From the NCBI GenBank assembly GCA_949282255.1, contig CASDPA010000001.1, forward strand, positions 124,001-188,000: a stretch of 64,000 nt of DNA. The letters are read 5' to 3'. Below, piece after piece: positions 50,992-59,321 of the stretch. Position 1 is the stretch's first letter, and each line of letters begins with the position of its first letter. The position numbers were made by a program, and so were the translations under genes. Under the pieces are notes generated by a model. It ran no database searches, was not told the origin of the DNA, and saw only the letters and a list, made by a program, of their open reading frames with translations. This DNA is from an uncultured Spirochaetales bacterium (GTDB lineage Bacteria; Spirochaetota; Spirochaetia; Sphaerochaetales; Sphaerochaetaceae).

Positions 50992-51747
50992 TCCTTCCTG
51001 TATCAGTATCAGCGACAAAGCAAGAAAAAAAAGCACCATCGAGGGGAACAATACCATATGGAACGAGGTCAGCATGACTTTCCTGCCCTCGCTCAATATC
51101 GATCCTATGGAAGGCAGATACGCAGGTATCCCACACCCTAAAAAGGAAAGAGATGCTTCAGTAAGGATGCTTGAAGAAAATACGGCAACAGCCTGGCTTG
51201 AAAGCTCGGCAATGATATGAGGAATATAATGGCATATGACAATACGCCATTTTTTTACGCCTTGGCTTTCAAGAGCAAGAATAAAGTCCTTCTTGGAAAG
51301 GACCTTGAGCCTCAAATAACCCGTATAAGCAATATTCGGTATATGGGAAAGGGTAAGAGAAAGGATGACCAGAAACACCCCGGGGCCGAACAATGCGGAA
51401 AGAAACAATGCAAACAAAATGGCAGGGATGCTCTTTACCGCATTGCAAACCATCTTGAAAAATGATCCTACAACACCATTGACGAGCATCAAAAGGGAAA
51501 GAAGAAGTCCGAAGACCAAGCTCAGAAGAGAAACACAAAGCCCTATGAACAAAGAAATCAGGCCTCCACTACATACAAGGGACAACAGATTTCTTCCAAA
51601 GGAATCTGTTCCGAAAGGGAATTCCATTGAAGGTGGAAGATAGGCCATTTCAGGGATGAATTCTGTTTGGCCGGAGAAAACAAGAAAAAATAGAAGCAGA
51701 AAGAAAAAGAGGAACAGGCCGGAAAAAAGCTTATTATTCACTTTCAT
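50968..51747 (-). CDS. Peptide/nickel-type ABC transporter permease (DppC-like)
   Basis: A 259-residue inner-membrane permease. After the first membrane segment it has PFGTDSFGRNLLSLVCSG (the DxxGRD-like signature of DppC/OppC), several further segments, the coupling loop KKDFILALESQGVKKWRIVI and ILTEASLSFLGCGIP. GGGGG precedes the ATG, which overlaps the DppB-like gene by 14 bases. The gene converges with recR and overlaps it by 24 bases. The operon has binding protein and both permeases but no ATPases, unlike most complete dpp/opp operons. Confidence 0.9.
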   Translation of the reverse strand: MKVNNKLFSGLFLFFFLLLFFLVFSGQTEFIPEMAYLPPSMEFPFGTDSFGRNLLSLVCSGGLISLFIGLCVSLLSLVFGLLLSLLMLVNGVVGSFFKMVCNAVKSIPAILFALFLSALFGPGVFLVILSLTLSHIPNIAYTGYLRLKVLSKKDFILALESQGVKKWRIVICHYIPHIIAELSSQAVAVFSSSILTEASLSFLGCGIPAYLPSIGSILSEGRKVMLTSFHMVLFPSMVLFFLALSLILIQEGSKFDPSS

Positions 51748-52687
51748 CCCCCTTTCTTATCAGTATTCTAGGATCTATCAAGGCTGCAATAAACTCAGAA
51801 ACAATTGAGAAAACGGCAATCAGCAGTGAGATGAGCATGACAAGGGTTGTCACAAGATCCACATCCCGGCTTAAGGAAGCACTAACCAAAAGAGATCCGA
51901 TACCAGGCAACGCGAATACCGTCTCAACAACAGCAGATCCGGCGATAAGGGAGGCAACCGATTGGAAAACAAGGGACACGAAAGGCACGCAGGCAGGTCG
52001 CAACGCCTCAAAAAATCCGACATGTTCCTCACCCCTTGAAACAGCAACCAGCACATAGGGTTCGGCCATTTCCCTGAAAAGGCTTTTTTTCAGTATCCTG
52101 ACATATAGCGCTGAATGCATCAGAGCAAGTGTGAGAGCTGGAAGAAACAGGCTCCCGATATTATAAAACGCATTATCGGAAAACCTGACAAAACCGCCTA
52201 CAGGGAAGATTTTCAGCTTATACGAAAAAAGGAACATGAAGCCCAAGGAAATCATGAAAGAAGGAAATGAAAAAATGATTGTTGAGAAAACTGAGGAAAG
52301 GACATCCACCGCACCTTTCCTCCTTGATGCTGATATCAGGCATATGATAATTGAAAACGGCACGGCAAGCAACAATGAAAACAGCGCCAATTCCGCTGTG
52401 ACCACACCTCGCTGCAAAACAAGCTCCCTTATGTCAAACCCTTGCATGCTCACAGGCCAGGACAACGTAAAGAAATCCTTGAGAAAAAGGACATATCTAT
52501 ATAAAAAAGGCCTATCAAGGCCGAGTGCTGAGCGCAGATTGGCAATTTCCTCATACCTTGCATTCTCTCCTGCAAGATAAAACGAGGCATCCCCTTTTGC
52601 AAAGGAAGAAAGAGTGAAAACCAAGAACGAAACCATTAAAAGCGTCAACAGGATCAGCACGCTTTCCTTCAAGGCCTTAACCATCAC
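51734..52687 (-). CDS. Peptide/nickel-type ABC transporter permease (DppB-like)
   Basis: A 317-residue inner-membrane permease with about six segments. Family features are LRSALGLDRPFLYRYVLFLKDF after the first segment, PSFMISLGFMFLFS, the coupling loop EPYVLVAVSRGEEHVGFFEA and VVETVFALPGIGSLLVSA near the C-terminus. Its ATG overlaps the stop of the binding-protein gene by four bases (ATGA), and the DppC-like gene overlaps its own end. Transported compound unknown. Confidence 0.9.
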   Translation of the reverse strand: MMVKALKESVLILLTLLMVSFLVFTLSSFAKGDASFYLAGENARYEEIANLRSALGLDRPFLYRYVLFLKDFFTLSWPVSMQGFDIRELVLQRGVVTAELALFSLLLAVPFSIIICLISASRRKGAVDVLSSVFSTIIFSFPSFMISLGFMFLFSYKLKIFPVGGFVRFSDNAFYNIGSLFLPALTLALMHSALYVRILKKSLFREMAEPYVLVAVSRGEEHVGFFEALRPACVPFVSLVFQSVASLIAGSAVVETVFALPGIGSLLVSASLSRDVDLVTTLVMLISLLIAVFSIVSEFIAALIDPRILIRKGDESE

Positions 52688-54198
52688 TCCTCCCTATAAG
52701 CCGACCAGAAATGATTGCCGTCCTGGATGATGATCCCTTTTATATCGGAGGAAGAGGCATTAATGGTGATGTAATGACCGGGAATTATTGCAGGAAGAAC
52801 AGACCATAGATACTGCTGTGCCTCCTTCCAAAGCATGGAAGCCTTTGCTACATCTTCCGCTTCGTTCAATTTCACAAGATAGGCCTTTGCCTTTTCATCC
52901 TCAAACCATCCAGGATAATCAGAAGAAAGATAAAGCTTCATCTGGGGAAGAGGCACAGAAGAAAAAGCAGAAATGAAAATATCAAATGAACCAGGATTGC
53001 TCCTTTCGCTTAAGAATCCTGTCCAATCCAATATGGATACCTCCACATTCATACCGATATTTTCAAGCATATCTTTCAAGGCCAGGGCTATCTTATCCAA
53101 ATTGGAATTGTTGCTTGATAGGATTCTGACAACCTCACCTTCATATCCGTTCTTCTCAAGCAGCTTCCCAGCCTCATCAACATCCAAATTGCAATACGGA
53201 TCACCTGAGACAGAGAACAGCTTTTGATGATCTTCCATGTAATCGGAATGGAGGTTATAACCGTAATTTCCATAACAGGCCTTCATCAAAGCATCATGAT
53301 CCACGCCCAATGCAACCGCCCTTCTGAACCAAAGCTCCTTGCCCAGTCCACTTCTTTTGTTGAATACAAGAGCTATGCTTCCTGTTTCCTCCCCGCCAAG
53401 CAATCTCACATCTCCATTTTTTTCAAGGTCGGGTATATCATAGCTCATCACATCGTTGATGAAATCGTATTCCCCTGTTTCAAGACCAAGACGGCGGGTT
53501 ACAGGATCAGGTACTATCAGATACCTGATCGTATCGAAATATGCTTTTTTTTCCCCCCATAAGCCGCTGCTGCCATCTCCATAGGGTGTATAATCCTGAA
53601 ATCTGTCAAGCGTAAGCCCTACTCCGGATTCAAAGGAAGAAAGCATATACGGCCCTGTCCCCACAACGGAGGAAACCAACGAAAAAGCATTCTCCCCCAA
53701 ACTTTCCTTGCTGGCGATAACAGCCGCCTGCGGGCTGGAAGCGATAAGATAAGGAAAAAGTGAGAGGTTGTTCTCACTCTCAATCCTCAAAGCGCCATCC
53801 TTGATGTAAAAGCGGGCGCCAGCAACCATATCCGATGCTTGGGAATAACTATCCAACCAACGGTTCATCGAGGCCAACGCATCCTCAAGAGAAAGGATCG
53901 ACCCGTCATGCATACGTACATTTTCACGGAGGCTTATGGTAAGGACATGGTTGTCCTGGTCAAATAAATATCCGGAGGCGAGTTCGCAGCATGGAATCCC
54001 CTCCGCATCCATCACAAAAAGCTTTTCATACACACTGCCGACAAGCATATCCCTCAAGGATCTGTTTGTATTCTTTTGCACATCAAGGTTCGGTATCTCC
54101 TGGCTGTAGGCGATAACAAGCGTCCTCTCATCCTGCTTGCGCACACAAGAAGAAAGCAGGCATAAAAAGATGATAAGCAAGACAGGAAATTTCTTCAT
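52684..54198 (-). CDS. Peptide-type ABC transporter substrate-binding lipoprotein
   Basis: A 504-residue SBP_bac_5 family lipoprotein. The signal peptide ends in lipobox LLSSC (Cys near residue 18). The mature protein has TLVIAYSQEIPNLDVQKNTN, the family region GSILSLEDALASMNRWLD, VVGTGPYMLSSFESGVGLTL and IALVFNKRSGLGKELWFRRA. Members bind peptides, nickel chelates or oligosaccharides; the ligand here is not predictable. It is first in the operon; the trehalase-like gene upstream ends 20 bases before it on the same strand behind a hairpin. Confidence 0.9.
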   Translation of the reverse strand: MKKFPVLLIIFLCLLSSCVRKQDERTLVIAYSQEIPNLDVQKNTNRSLRDMLVGSVYEKLFVMDAEGIPCCELASGYLFDQDNHVLTISLRENVRMHDGSILSLEDALASMNRWLDSYSQASDMVAGARFYIKDGALRIESENNLSLFPYLIASSPQAAVIASKESLGENAFSLVSSVVGTGPYMLSSFESGVGLTLDRFQDYTPYGDGSSGLWGEKKAYFDTIRYLIVPDPVTRRLGLETGEYDFINDVMSYDIPDLEKNGDVRLLGGEETGSIALVFNKRSGLGKELWFRRAVALGVDHDALMKACYGNYGYNLHSDYMEDHQKLFSVSGDPYCNLDVDEAGKLLEKNGYEGEVVRILSSNNSNLDKIALALKDMLENIGMNVEVSILDWTGFLSERSNPGSFDIFISAFSSVPLPQMKLYLSSDYPGWFEDEKAKAYLVKLNEAEDVAKASMLWKEAQQYLWSVLPAIIPGHYITINASSSDIKGIIIQDGNHFWSAYREE

Positions 54199-54218
54199 AT
54201 ACGGAAAGTTTATATATT

Positions 54219-55682
54219 TTACAAAAAAAAGACCACCCTTTCAGATGGTCTCATAGTCATAGCTTGTCTATCAGCATGGAACACTTTCCAGATGGAATCG
54301 GAAGGGTCTTTTTCTTCCTCTTCCAGAATGTGTATGGTGAAATAATAAAGCTTTTCACTCTCGAGCCTGATTTCCCAGCCTCTGATATTTTTATTCGAAA
54401 GGATCGTAATATTATTCTTCTTCAGAGAGAGTTTCTCTATACCCATCTCCTCCAAAGTCTGCATCGTCCAGTAAACGGTCTTTCTTGGAAGTGATATATC
54501 AAGTCCGACGATGTTTTCGATAATAAGCGTGATCGTCACAAGGCCGAGCATCGGAAGAAACCGTTTGCGGTTTCCACATGAAGAGGGGCTTGCACCTTCA
54601 CCTACCGGCCTGTATATTTCCCACACATCCCCCATTACCTCCTGGTCCGGATGCAATGTGTCGAGAATATAATAAAGATGTCGGATTGCACATTCCCTGG
54701 CGAAAATAAAGGAATTGTAATTCATCAATCCTTTCACAACCATGTATGTGCAGAAAGGAACAACCCCGCAACGATACCCGTCGCCTTTCTCGTTGTAGTA
54801 TTTCGAAGATACAGGAACTGTCGGGAAAGGATTGTCGGTTCCAAATTCCTTGTCATCCTTGAGCTGATCAACAAGGAAAGAGGCATACTCGTCGTTTGGG
54901 ATTTCCGCAAGCAATGTCCAAAAGCCTCCGATATGCTTGTTCATTATCATCTTTTCCGAGCCATCCAGATCATAATAGAACTTGGTCTCGGGATCCCACA
55001 TCATGGAGTTTATTCTGGTCTTAAGAGAAAAATAAACCCTCTTATAGCGGAAAGCAAGCTCCTTGTCGTTGAGGATATCTCCTATGTTTGACATATAAAG
55101 AGCGGCGATGGCAACCATGCTGTTGAAATCGACGGTATAGACAGCACCTTCCCTCTCCAAATCATGCATCTCGGTTGCAGCATATGGAACCTCGAAAAGA
55201 CCATTAGGCTTCTGGAAATTATTTTTAAGCCATTCGAAATACTTTTCCATGTAAGGCACGACATCCTTAAGTCTCTTCTTGTTTCCAATCTTGTGGTAGA
55301 ACATATATTCCACATATGGAAAGAGCGGAAGGGAAAGCCCCAAGGGATTATCATCGTCAACCACAGGCTCAAGAGTCGAGAGATCATACCGATTGGAAAT
55401 TCGACCATCCTCCATCTGCCTGGCATAGAAAAAATCAACCATTGAATATGGGCTGTAGGTTTGATTGCTGTACACAAGAAAAAGGGAACTTATCATAACC
55501 TGGAACAGGTCGATCACGTTTCCCCCATCAAATGTATAAAAACCTTCTTCAAAGTTGCCGTTATCTTCTTTTGTCTTCCATAGTTCGTCGATCCAGACCC
55601 ATGTCCTATCGTACATATCTACGAAATCCTGATCGTAAAAATGAATTCTTGGCACTAAATCCTTAACCACAAAAAACTCCAT
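54219..55682 (-). CDS. Trehalase/GH63-like glycoside hydrolase
   Basis: A 487-residue cytoplasmic alpha/alpha-barrel protein of the MGH1/six-hairpin glycosidase group. It has GFYTFDGGNVIDLFQVM, PLGLSLPLFPYVEYMFYHKI, LFEVPYAATEMHDLERE, AVYTVDFNSMVAIAALYMSN with a probable catalytic Asp, MWDPETKFYYDLDG, HIGGFWTLLAEIP and VWEIYRPVGEGASPSSCG. Related enzymes cut trehalose or mannosyl- and glucosyl-glycerates; the substrate cannot be named. Upstream, TATTTT ends nine bases before the ATG and no ribosome site is visible. A terminator hairpin overlaps the last codons. Confidence 0.8.
   Translation of the reverse strand: MEFFVVKDLVPRIHFYDQDFVDMYDRTWVWIDELWKTKEDNGNFEEGFYTFDGGNVIDLFQVMISSLFLVYSNQTYSPYSMVDFFYARQMEDGRISNRYDLSTLEPVVDDDNPLGLSLPLFPYVEYMFYHKIGNKKRLKDVVPYMEKYFEWLKNNFQKPNGLFEVPYAATEMHDLEREGAVYTVDFNSMVAIAALYMSNIGDILNDKELAFRYKRVYFSLKTRINSMMWDPETKFYYDLDGSEKMIMNKHIGGFWTLLAEIPNDEYASFLVDQLKDDKEFGTDNPFPTVPVSSKYYNEKGDGYRCGVVPFCTYMVVKGLMNYNSFIFARECAIRHLYYILDTLHPDQEVMGDVWEIYRPVGEGASPSSCGNRKRFLPMLGLVTITLIIENIVGLDISLPRKTVYWTMQTLEEMGIEKLSLKKNNITILSNKNIRGWEIRLESEKLYYFTIHILEEEEKDPSDSIWKVFHADRQAMTMRPSERVVFFL
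54222..54251 (-). terminator. Terminator overlapping the 3-prime end of the trehalase-like gene
   Basis: AGACCA and TGGTCT (54230-54251 region) pair around ten bases on the minus strand and are followed by eight T residues. The stop codon TAA (54219-54221) lies one base after the T-run. Confidence 0.75.
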
Positions 55683-55818
55683 ATCTGTTGAAAATACAAC
55701 AAATTTCGTCCTAAAACCGCATTATATAGAATAATTCATATCAAGAGCAAAGTCAACGAAATTTTTTTATATTCTAAATCATGCAAAACAAGAAATTACA
55801 AAAAACATGTAATTTATT

Positions 55819-56763
55819 TTACCTATTGCAAGAAGGCGTACGGAAAACATATACGGCAGAGGGAATCAAGTCCACATCAAAATCCTTTCCATCCATGTAT
55901 GCCACAATTTCACCATCGGCATGGGAAGCGACTTCTGCACTCAAAGACCTTATTCTGACGGATTTCGTCCTATACCCACAGAAAAACTTCTTATGCTTAA
56001 GATGGTGCCCCAAAAGGAACCATATAACCGCAAGAAGCAGGGAAAACCTGGTAAAAGGACGTCTTGTATACATCAGATCGAAATAACCGTCGTCCACTTT
56101 TGCCTGAGGAGCCAGGATGAAAGCGGAGCCCATCCTCCGCCCTATGCAAACCGATATCTGCTGCGTAGAGATGTCCACCGACTCCTCCTCCGTCTCCAAA
56201 TGTATGGAATAAGGTTTTGGAGGAGAAAAAAGTATTTTTATAAAACCCAGGACATAACTGGCCATTCCGTTGACCCGTTTGAATTCCATCGCCTTGAAAT
56301 TCACAAGCGGTTCAAATCCATAGCCGTTTCCATTTAAAAAATATTGCTTGCTGTTTTTTTCCAGCCGTCGGACAACTCCGACATCTACGGGAGCGCCCGA
56401 ACCGGAAAGGATAAGATCAACAGCCTTGACAATATCATTCGGGACACCAATAGCCCAGGCATAGTCATTTCCTCTTCCGACAGGAATGATACCCAGTTTC
56501 GGTTTCAAAGGATTGTCATAACGCATCATTCCGTTTATGACCTCGTTCACACAACCATCTCCACCAGCGGCCACAATCGTATCATATCCTTCCCTGGAGG
56601 CGGAAAAAGCCAGTTCCTCCGCGTGCCCCTGTGCCTTTGTGAAGGCAATGAAGACTTTTCTTCCCGCTTCTTTGAAAAGTCTTTCTATCTCAGCAGCTTT
56701 TCCACCTGCCCTGCCCTTGCTCGCTTTGGGGTTGATGATTACAAAAATATCCTTATCACCCAT
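55819..56763 (-). CDS. Diacylglycerol kinase-family lipid kinase (YegS/DgkB type)
   Basis: A 314-residue cytoplasmic lipid kinase. The DAGK catalytic domain has IFVIINPKASKGRAGG, the nucleotide-binding VAAGGDGCVNEVINGMM near residue 70 and IIPVGRGNDYAWAIGVP near 97. The C-terminal domain has FLNGNGYGFEPLVN, VDDGYFDLMYTRR and ASHADGEIVAYMDG. It probably phosphorylates diacylglycerol to phosphatidate. The ATG at 56763 is chosen because TTGCTA-N17-TAACAT ends nine bases before it; an ATG seven codons upstream lacks a ribosome site. It is divergent from the MATE gene. Confidence 0.92.
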   Translation of the reverse strand: MGDKDIFVIINPKASKGRAGGKAAEIERLFKEAGRKVFIAFTKAQGHAEELAFSASREGYDTIVAAGGDGCVNEVINGMMRYDNPLKPKLGIIPVGRGNDYAWAIGVPNDIVKAVDLILSGSGAPVDVGVVRRLEKNSKQYFLNGNGYGFEPLVNFKAMEFKRVNGMASYVLGFIKILFSPPKPYSIHLETEEESVDISTQQISVCIGRRMGSAFILAPQAKVDDGYFDLMYTRRPFTRFSLLLAVIWFLLGHHLKHKKFFCGYRTKSVRIRSLSAEVASHADGEIVAYMDGKDFDVDLIPSAVYVFRTPSCNR

Positions 56764-56771
56764 ATTATGGA

Positions 56772-56800
56772 ATGTTAACTTCATTACGGACCATTAGCAA
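56772..56800 (-). promoter_or_regulatory. Promoter of lipid kinase gene, leaderless layout
   Basis: Minus-strand TTGCTA (56795-56800), 17-base spacer, TAACAT (56772-56777), eight bases before ATG 56763. The minus-35 hexamer is identical to that of the AraC gene at 45692. Confidence 0.45.
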
Positions 56801-56813
56801 TAAAAAGAGGGTG

Positions 56814-56842
56814 TTGACCTAACATATATGTTCTGCTAGACC
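56814..56842 (+). promoter_or_regulatory. Promoter of MATE gene, leaderless layout
   Basis: TTGACC (56814-56819), 17-base spacer, extended TGC-TAGACC (minus-10 at 56837-56842), eight bases before ATG 56851. No Shine-Dalgarno sequence is present. Confidence 0.5.
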
Positions 56843-56850
56843 CTATTAGC

Positions 56851-58194
56851 ATGAAGAACGGAAATTTCTACGGAAGGCTTGCCTACATCTGCATACCCAT
56901 AATGGTTCAAAATTTGATCTCATCCTCACTCTCCTTCGTTGACACCCTGATGATCGGACAGATCGGGCAGAATGAAATCGCGGCCGTAGGAATAGCCAAC
57001 CAGGTATTCTTCCTCATAAGCTTATTTTTCTTCGGCATAGCAAGCGGAACCGGTATATTCCTAAGCCAGTTCCATGGCTCCGGTGAAAAAGAAAAGATGA
57101 AAAGCACGATGGCCTTTGCTTGCACAATATGTGTCATGGGGGCCCTGCTTATTTCAATTTATTCCTTCTTTTTCCCTGAATCCATACTTGGCATCTTCAC
57201 TTCAGATTCACTAGTGACCACACCGGGAAAAGATTATCTGAAATGGGTTGCAATAAGCTATATCTTCAGTGCGGTAAGCACGACACTCTCAATTGGCTTC
57301 AGGGCGATAAACAAAGCACATTGGCCTATGGTCGTAACAATGATTTCGCTGACAACCAATGCCATTGGCAACTATCTGCTCATCTTCGGAATCGGCCCAT
57401 TCCCAGAAATGGGAGTATCCGGAGCTGCTTTGGCAACAACGCTGTCACGTATGTTGGAAATGCTTATGCTCCTTTACCTGACATGGACAAAGAAACAGGA
57501 TTTCGCTTTCAGAAGAAAGGATTTCTCATGGGATCGGGGCTTCATAGGCTCCTTCACAACCACAAGCATACCTGTTGTTTTCAACGAAGTCTTCTGGGCT
57601 CTCGGCATGATCCTTTACAAGGTGGCATACTCAAAACTCGGCACTGAGGCGCTGGCTACCATAAACATAACAGAAAGTATTGCCAACTTCTTCTTCATTG
57701 CCATGATGGGAATCGGAAACGGCACAACCATACTACTGGGAAATATGCTTGGTGCAGGAAGAAAGGAAGAGGCAAGAAAAAATGCACGCCTAATCCTCCG
57801 CCTTGCAATAGTCATCGGAGTATTGATGTTTGTCTTCGAATATCTAAGTGCACCGCTGTTCGCCTCCTGGTTCAACGTTTCAAAACAGGTCGCACTCACA
57901 GCCATAGCCTGCCTGAGGCTGAATGCGGTATTGCAACCAATAAAGAGCCTCAACATGGTCATAATAGTGGGGATCCTTCGTTCCGGAGGAGATACCAAAG
58001 CCGCAATGGCCATAGAAATGATCGGCTTATATTTAGTCGGTGTTCCTTTGTCTTTCTTCTTCGTTCTCGCTCTATCATGGCCTCTTTACCTGGTATATAT
58101 CGCAACAGGATTTGAAGAGCTTGTAAAGCTGCTCCTCGGCTTTACAAGATACAAGAAATACAAATGGGCCAAAGTACTTACAAACAAAGCCTGA
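56851..58194 (+). CDS. MATE family multidrug/metabolite exporter
   Basis: A 447-residue inner-membrane antiporter with twelve predicted helices in two related halves. First half: IPIMVQNLISSSLSFVDTLM, AAVGIANQVFFLISLFFFGI and GTGIFLSQFHGSGE. Second half: SIPVVFNEVFWALGMILYKV, ATINITESIANFFFIAMMGI and NGTTILLGNMLGAGRKEEAR. MATE proteins export cationic drugs or metabolites using Na+ or H+ gradients; the substrate is unknown. The mRNA looks leaderless. nagA starts 21 bases downstream with its own extended minus-10 box. Confidence 0.95.
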   Translation: MKNGNFYGRLAYICIPIMVQNLISSSLSFVDTLMIGQIGQNEIAAVGIANQVFFLISLFFFGIASGTGIFLSQFHGSGEKEKMKSTMAFACTICVMGALLISIYSFFFPESILGIFTSDSLVTTPGKDYLKWVAISYIFSAVSTTLSIGFRAINKAHWPMVVTMISLTTNAIGNYLLIFGIGPFPEMGVSGAALATTLSRMLEMLMLLYLTWTKKQDFAFRRKDFSWDRGFIGSFTTTSIPVVFNEVFWALGMILYKVAYSKLGTEALATINITESIANFFFIAMMGIGNGTTILLGNMLGAGRKEEARKNARLILRLAIVIGVLMFVFEYLSAPLFASWFNVSKQVALTAIACLRLNAVLQPIKSLNMVIIVGILRSGGDTKAAMAIEMIGLYLVGVPLSFFFVLALSWPLYLVYIATGFEELVKLLLGFTRYKKYKWAKVLTNKA

Positions 58195-58200
58195 GTATTG

Positions 58201-58209
58201 TGTTATACT
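58201..58209 (+). promoter_or_regulatory. Extended minus-10 promoter of nagA, leaderless layout
   Basis: TGT-TATACT is an extended minus-10 box ending six bases before ATG 58216. There is no ribosome site, so the transcript likely starts at the start codon. Confidence 0.55.
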
Positions 58210-58215
58210 TTTGAC

Positions 58216-59316
58216 ATGGAAACAAAAACTTTCAAAGGAATTCTTGCTTATACTCCGAAAGGAGCGGAATATCTTGACATCACCGTCAAGAACGGACGTA
58301 TTTTCTCTTTAGAGAAATCTGACGAAAAAAGTTCTCTTATCGCCGTTCCTGGCTTCATAGACACCCATATCCACGGCTTCTGCGGCTACGGTACCGAAGA
58401 CTGCAGTGTGGATTCCATCCTGAAAATGAGTGAAAACCTGATCCGCTTCGGCATCACATCTTTTTTCCCGACCATATATACTGATATGGAAGAAAAAATG
58501 ATAAAGGGCATCAAGGCCTGCTATGAAGCAAAGGGCAAAGAAAAAGGAGCATCGATAAGAGGCATACACATTGAAGGGCCTTTCATTTCACCAAAGCGCA
58601 TTGGCGCCCAGAATCCGCTTGGAAGAAAAGATCCGTCTGTGGTGCTTTTCAACAAATATCTTGATGCCGCACCCGGGCTGGTCAAAGCCATGACAATAGC
58701 ACCGGAACTGGCAGGAGTGGAAGAAGTCGCAGCCAGGGCAAAAGAGGAAGGGGTCGTCCTTCTATGCGGGCATACCGATGCAAACTATAATGAGGTCATG
58801 AACGGCTATAAATGCGGGGTGTGCCATGCAACGCATCTTTTCAATGCAATGAAGGGATTGCATCACAGGGAACCGGGTACGGTTGGAGCGGTGCTTTCCT
58901 CCGATATGACTGCAGAGATAATCGCAGACGGCCTTCATGTGCACCCTGTTGTCGCCAAGTATGTAATCGACACAAAAACCCCTGACAAGGTATGTGCCAT
59001 CACAGATTCCCTCAAACCAACCGAACAGGAGAATGGACCTTTCACAGCAAACGATGTAGAAGTTGAAATCCTTGACGGCCTCTGGGTCACGAAAGGCAGG
59101 CCGGAATTGATACAAGGCTCATCTTTGACAATGTACAAAGGTTTCAAGAATCTGATCAGCTGGGGACTCAGCGTGGAAGATGCCGTAAAACTGACGTCCT
59201 CCACTCCGGCAAGAATATACTCACTTGACGACGTAGGTTCGATAGAGGAAGGGAAAACAGCGGATATTGTCATAATGGATAAGAACTATGACATCAAATC
59301 CGTCATAAAAGGATAA
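58216..59316 (+). CDS. nagA: N-acetylglucosamine-6-phosphate deacetylase
   Basis: Amidohydrolase-fold enzyme of 366 residues that removes acetate from GlcNAc-6-P (or GalNAc-6-P). Metal and substrate residues are seen in GFIDTHIHGFCGYGTEDC near residue 45, IRGIHIEGPFISPKRIGAQN near 115, LLCGHTDANYNEV, THLFNAMKGLHHREPG, IIADGLHVHPVVAKY and the catalytic Asp in ICAITDSLKP-type VCAITDSLKPT. It begins with an extended minus-10 promoter and a probable leaderless start. It would process the HexNAc released by the GH112 route after phosphorylation. nagB is not in the window. Confidence 0.94.
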   Translation: METKTFKGILAYTPKGAEYLDITVKNGRIFSLEKSDEKSSLIAVPGFIDTHIHGFCGYGTEDCSVDSILKMSENLIRFGITSFFPTIYTDMEEKMIKGIKACYEAKGKEKGASIRGIHIEGPFISPKRIGAQNPLGRKDPSVVLFNKYLDAAPGLVKAMTIAPELAGVEEVAARAKEEGVVLLCGHTDANYNEVMNGYKCGVCHATHLFNAMKGLHHREPGTVGAVLSSDMTAEIIADGLHVHPVVAKYVIDTKTPDKVCAITDSLKPTEQENGPFTANDVEVEILDGLWVTKGRPELIQGSSLTMYKGFKNLISWGLSVEDAVKLTSSTPARIYSLDDVGSIEEGKTADIVIMDKNYDIKSVIKG

Positions 59317-59321
59317 GAACA

